Positions 13,979-17,231 of a DNA stretch of 17,231 bases are shown one piece after another. The position numbers were made by a program, and so were the translations under genes. Position 1 is the first letter of the stretch. Each line of letters starts with the position of its first letter. The DNA comes from SIG603 sp964370635. GTDB lineage: Bacteria; Bacillota; Clostridia; Oscillospirales; Acutalibacteraceae. The DNA is taken from NCBI GenBank assembly GCA_964370635.1, contig CAYJJU010000032.1:1-17231 (forward strand), written 5' to 3'. The notes beneath the pieces are model-generated. The model searched no databases and was not told the DNA's origin. It saw only the letters and a program-made list of their open reading frames with translations.

Positions 13979-16501
13979 TTAAGCTGTTACTATATCTTTG
14001 GCATCTAGTAAATTTAGTTTTACTACTGCGTCCTCACGCATTTTGTATTTTAGTATTTTGCCTGCGGCGTTCATTGGGAACTCGCTTACAAAATCGACGT
14101 ATTTTGGGGTTTTGTGCTTTGCCATATGAGCCCTTACATAGTCTTTAAGTTCTTCCTCTGTAATGGTTTCGCCGTCTTTTAAGATGACACAAGCCATAAT
14201 TTCTTCGCCGTACTGTTTGTCGGGCACGCCTATTACTTGCACGTCTTTCACTTTTTCATGGGTGTAAATGAAGTCCTCTATCTCTTTTGGATAGATGTTT
14301 TCGCCACCCCTTATAATCATGTCTTTTATTCTGCCTGTGATTTTGTAGTTTCCGTCGGGCAGACGTCTTGCAAGGTCGCCTGTGTGAAGCCAGCCGTTTT
14401 CATCGATTGCGGTGGCCGTTGCGGTTGGCATTTTGTAGTAGCCTTTCATTACATTGTATCCCCTTGCAACAAACTCGCCGTCTACATTGTCGGGCAAATC
14501 TTCGCCGGTTTCGGGGTCTACAACTTTACACTCAACACCGGGAAGCGCACTTCCTACCGTGTTAACACGCACTTCAAGTGAGTCATCAATTCGGCTTTGT
14601 GTGCAGCCGGGAGAGGCCTCGGTTTGGCCGTAAACTATGGTAATTTCGTCCATATTCATCTTATCCACCACGTCTTGCATAACTTTTACAGGGCAAGGAC
14701 TTCCTGCCATGATGCCCGTTCTAAGCTGTGAAAAATCGGTGTTTTTAAAATCTTCATGCTCAAGCATGGCGATAAACATAGTAGGAACGCCGTGGAAACA
14801 AGTGATTTTCTCTTTATTAATGCAGTCAAGCGATAATTTTGGTGAAAAAGCAGGAATTGGGCACATGGTAGAGCCGTGAGTCATGCATGCCGTCATTGCA
14901 AGCACTAGGCCGAAGCAGTGGAACATTGGCACGTGTATCATCATTTTGTCGGCAGTCGATAAATCCATGCAGTCGCCTATGCATTTTCCGTTATTAACAA
15001 CATTATAATGCGTTAGCATAACGCCTTTTGGAAAGCCTGTTGTGCCCGAGGTGTACTGCATGTTGCAGACATCGTGCTTTTGCACCATGGCGGCTCTCAT
15101 ATAAACCGTTTCAAGCGATACTTTATCAGAAAGCGCCATGGCTTCCTCCCAGTGAAGACAGCCCGGAAGTTTTGACTCTATGCTTATGATGTTTCTTAAA
15201 AACGGCAATTTCTTTATGCGTAAAGGTGAGTTTTTGTCCGCTGTTTCAAGTTCAGGACAAATTGACCTTATTATTCCCACGTAATCAGAGTCCCTGTAGC
15301 CGTCTATCATGACCAGTGTATGGGTGTCGGACTGTCTTAATAGGTATTCGGCCTCATGAATTTTATAAGCGGTGTTCACCGTTACCAAAATTGCGCCTAT
15401 TTTTACACTTGCCCAGAATGTGATATACCACTGAGGCACATTTGTAGCCCACACTGCGACTTTGTCGCCTTTTTTTACGCCCAAGGCGATTAGTGATGCC
15501 GCAAATTTATCTACATCGTCACGAAATTCTGAATAAGTTCTCGTGTAATCGTGAGTCGTGAACCTAAATGCCGGCTGGTCTGGGAAGCAGTCCACCATTT
15601 TATCGAGTGTTTGAGAAAATGTAAGGTCTATTAGGCTATCCCTTTCAAACACATAATGCCCTGTGTTTTTTCTGTTTGAGTAAAGCTCTATAGGCGCATT
15701 TGAGGTGCTTGTGTATTTGCTCATATAATCTATGAAATGTGGGAAGGCTATACCAGCGGTTTCAAGTCCGAAAGACCAAACCCTTACCCATTCAAGCGTG
15801 ATATAGCCTATGTAGTTTATAGATTTTAAGGCATTTATCATCTCTTTTATTGGCATGTCGCCCTCGCCCATCATGCGGTATTCAAGTCCGTTTTCGCCCA
15901 TGACGGAGTCCTTAATATGAGTGTATTTAATATAAGCGCTTAAATTTTGTATGGTAGTTTCGGGCGCTTCGTTATTCATTCTAAAAGTGTGGTGCATGTC
16001 CCAAAGTGCCGCTACATTATCGCTTGCGACTTCATCGAGTATTTTTCTAAGGCGTAAAGAGTCTGAGTATACGCCGTTTGTCTCGATTAATAGGGTGACA
16101 TTTTTCTCTACAGCATAGGGAGCAAGCGCCTTTAAGGAGTCGATAACGACGGCGTCATCAATTATATTATCTTGGGGATAAATGCTCTTATCTCCTAAGA
16201 CGCGAACGTACGGGACGCTTAGCTCATGCGCCATGTCTATGTATGATAAAATTTCTTCTTTAAAATTATTATAACTCTCTTTAGTCGAAAGTGTACAGTC
16301 GGAAGAAATACAAGATATTTCAATTCCGAGTTTTTTTAAGGTGCCTTTAGATTTAAGGACATCTTCTTTGGTAAAAGAGGAACTGTCGGTTTTTGGCAGA
16401 AAACGAATTTCTACACCGTTAAATCCAAAATCCTTGGCGCTAGAGTAAATATCGCCCCAAGAAAATTCAGGACAGCCTAGGGTTGAAAATGAAAGTTTCA
16501 T
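13979..16501 (-). CDS. Fusion of xylose-isomerase-like TIM barrel with an AMP-forming acyl-CoA synthetase
   Basis: The protein has 840 residues and two enzymes in one chain. Residues 1-265 are a sugar phosphate isomerase/epimerase (AP endonuclease 2) TIM barrel with candidate metal ligands Glu140 (LLIETNG), Asp168 and His170/171 (WDMHHTF), His195 (YTHIKD) and Glu237 (ITLEW). Residues ~290-835 are an ANL-family adenylating enzyme: P-loop YTSGTTGFPKG (483-493), YGQTEAS, HTGDLARR, GRIKDMIIRGGENIYPKEIE (hinge, two pieces) and catalytic Lys815 in AAGK. It most resembles fatty-acyl or aryl CoA ligases; the substrate is unknown. The linker is about 25 residues with no stop or frameshift. AAGGAG lies 11 bases before the ATG, behind its own promoter. 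It is convergent with the aro operon. A role on a shikimate-pathway intermediate is possible but speculative. Confidence 0.88.
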   Translation of the reverse strand: MKLSFSTLGCPEFSWGDIYSSAKDFGFNGVEIRFLPKTDSSSFTKEDVLKSKGTLKKLGIEISCISSDCTLSTKESYNNFKEEILSYIDMAHELSVPYVRVLGDKSIYPQDNIIDDAVVIDSLKALAPYAVEKNVTLLIETNGVYSDSLRLRKILDEVASDNVAALWDMHHTFRMNNEAPETTIQNLSAYIKYTHIKDSVMGENGLEYRMMGEGDMPIKEMINALKSINYIGYITLEWVRVWSFGLETAGIAFPHFIDYMSKYTSTSNAPIELYSNRKNTGHYVFERDSLIDLTFSQTLDKMVDCFPDQPAFRFTTHDYTRTYSEFRDDVDKFAASLIALGVKKGDKVAVWATNVPQWYITFWASVKIGAILVTVNTAYKIHEAEYLLRQSDTHTLVMIDGYRDSDYVGIIRSICPELETADKNSPLRIKKLPFLRNIISIESKLPGCLHWEEAMALSDKVSLETVYMRAAMVQKHDVCNMQYTSGTTGFPKGVMLTHYNVVNNGKCIGDCMDLSTADKMMIHVPMFHCFGLVLAMTACMTHGSTMCPIPAFSPKLSLDCINKEKITCFHGVPTMFIAMLEHEDFKNTDFSQLRTGIMAGSPCPVKVMQDVVDKMNMDEITIVYGQTEASPGCTQSRIDDSLEVRVNTVGSALPGVECKVVDPETGEDLPDNVDGEFVARGYNVMKGYYKMPTATATAIDENGWLHTGDLARRLPDGNYKITGRIKDMIIRGGENIYPKEIEDFIYTHEKVKDVQVIGVPDKQYGEEIMACVILKDGETITEEELKDYVRAHMAKHKTPKYVDFVSEFPMNAAGKILKYKMREDAVVKLNLLDAKDIVTA

Positions 16502-16541
16502 AATTATCGCAACTCCTTAATGTTTTAATTATATTTCGCTT

Positions 16542-16570
16542 ATTATATAATAAATGAAAGAAAAAAACAA
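16542..16570 (-). promoter_or_regulatory. Sigma-A promoter of the fusion gene
   Basis: On the minus strand TTGTTT (16570 down to 16565), 17 bases, then a perfect TATAAT (16547 down to 16542), about 41 bases ahead of the start codon. It separates transcription of the fusion gene from the membrane-protein gene upstream. Confidence 0.65.
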
Positions 16571-16590
16571 TATCTAAACAATAAAAAAGT

Positions 16591-17231
16591 TTAGCGCCTT
16601 AGTCTATAAAAGACTTCGCCTAAAAAAATAAGTACAAGTGAAATTATAAGCATTGGCAGATAGGCTAAAAAATCACCGAGTATATTTTGTGAGGGGAAGT
16701 GGACATAGAGCATGCTAATAAACGCAGTGGACTCTAAGGTGAAGGCAAGGACAAATAGCTGATAAATTAGCGAAAGGAAAAAAGGTAAAAACATGCTTTT
16801 TGTCAAAAACAGCAGAAAAAACGAGCCTGAAGAAAACATGAGCATCTGTATAAATATCACAGAAAAGTGCGGAAAATAATTATATACAAAAATCGAAAGG
16901 CCTAAAAAAACAAGCACTACATGAAGCAAATACCAAATAAATAGTATTAAAAAATCTAAACAGACAAATTTTCTATGCATATAAAATAGCTCGCTAATAT
17001 TGCTTTGGGTGTAGTCTGATAGTACAAATAATATCCAAATACAACTTGTGATTGGAATGCTTTTTTGAAGTAGAAGGAAAATATGAAAGAAAGCCGTGTC
17101 GCTGTACCCAAAAGCTAGAATATAAGAATAGCTCGTGACTGGGATATAAAAAAATAAAATGATAGGTGGGATAAAATAGGGTCTGTGAATAAAAGTCTGT
17201 AAATTCAGATTTTCTATGATAAGTTTTGGGA
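16591..17231 (-). CDS. Polytopic membrane protein, ABC-2 permease-like, 5' end missing
   Basis: The frame is open from its TAA to the right edge, at least 212 residues, so the Met at 16980 is internal and the true start lies outside the window. The protein is very hydrophobic with about five or six predicted membrane segments (for example near 17140-17180, 17040-17090, 16900-16960, 16800-16860, 16730-16790, 16600-16660). Between the early segments, 'SDYTQSNISELFYMHRKFVCLD' (in two pieces: SDYTQSNISEL, then FYMHRKFVCLD) recalls the cytoplasmic coupling loop of ABC-2-type permeases. I cannot name a specific family. If right, an ATPase gene should lie just upstream, outside the window. Confidence 0.55.
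   Translation of the reverse strand, partial: PKLIIENLNLQTFIHRPYFIPPIILFFYIPVTSYSYILAFGYSDTAFFHIFLLLQKSIPITSCIWILFVLSDYTQSNISELFYMHRKFVCLDFLILFIWYLLHVVLVFLGLSIFVYNYFPHFSVIFIQMLMFSSGSFFLLFLTKSMFLPFFLSLIYQLFVLAFTLESTAFISMLYVHFPSQNILGDFLAYLPMLIISLVLIFLGEVFYRLRR

Noticed and set aside
14237..14581. Plus-strand ORFs inside the isomerase-ligase gene
   Set aside because: These are antisense shadows without ribosome binding sites; the minus-strand frame has full family motifs.
16591..16980. Complete 129-residue membrane protein starting at 16980
   Set aside because: The same frame stays open to the right edge with further hydrophobic segments, so 16980 is an internal Met of a truncated gene.

Overview
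The window looks like chromosome of a low-GC, Gram-positive, probably spore-forming anaerobe of the Clostridia. The evidence is AT-rich intergenic DNA, strong AGGAGG-type ribosome binding sites, tightly packed operons, ferredoxin and HxlR-type genes, and proteins carrying a motif I associate with Firmicutes spore-surface proteins. No rRNA, tRNA, transposase, CRISPR array or complete mobile element is visible. A ParA ATPase cut by the left edge is of the kind common on integrative and conjugative elements, so such an element may begin there.

Region 1 (1-4400) holds the ParA fragment and a small minus-strand gene. Divergent from these is a two-gene operon: a 132-residue protein and a 983-residue repeat protein with an SdrD-B-like domain. 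The two small proteins share an 'EEL.hAHhhNAE.EKhQ' helix. The small minus-strand protein and the last 43 residues of the giant protein share a second module. None has a signal peptide or sortase signal, which suggests a spore-surface assembly system. Hairpins and a rho-independent terminator close the region.

Region 2 (4399-8354) is an ADP-ribosylation and redox cluster. On the minus strand, a PPOX flavoprotein fused to a two-cluster ferredoxin, a zinc macrodomain ADP-ribosyl hydrolase and a class M sirtuin form an operon. Divergent from it are an HxlR/DUF24 regulator with one N-terminal Cys and a lipoprotein of unknown role. The divergent promoters overlap face to face and contain two perfect palindromes.

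Region 3 (8370-13978) is an aromatic amino acid operon: aroF, aroA, pheA, aroQ, aroE, tyrA. Ahead of it lies a 34-codon leader ORF with 6 Phe, 1 Trp and 1 Tyr codons. Its last codons can pair with the 5' arm of a terminator just before aroF, which is the layout of ribosome-mediated attenuation. aroB, aroK, aroC and a chorismate mutase are not here and must lie elsewhere.

Region 4 (13979-17231) is on the minus strand. It contains an 840-residue fusion of a xylose-isomerase-like TIM barrel with an acyl-adenylating/CoA ligase, convergent with the aro operon, and a membrane protein truncated by the right edge. The most notable observations are the aro attenuator, the SirTM/Zn-macro/PPOX-ferredoxin/HxlR module, the shared module of the spore-surface-like proteins, and the TIM barrel-ligase fusion.
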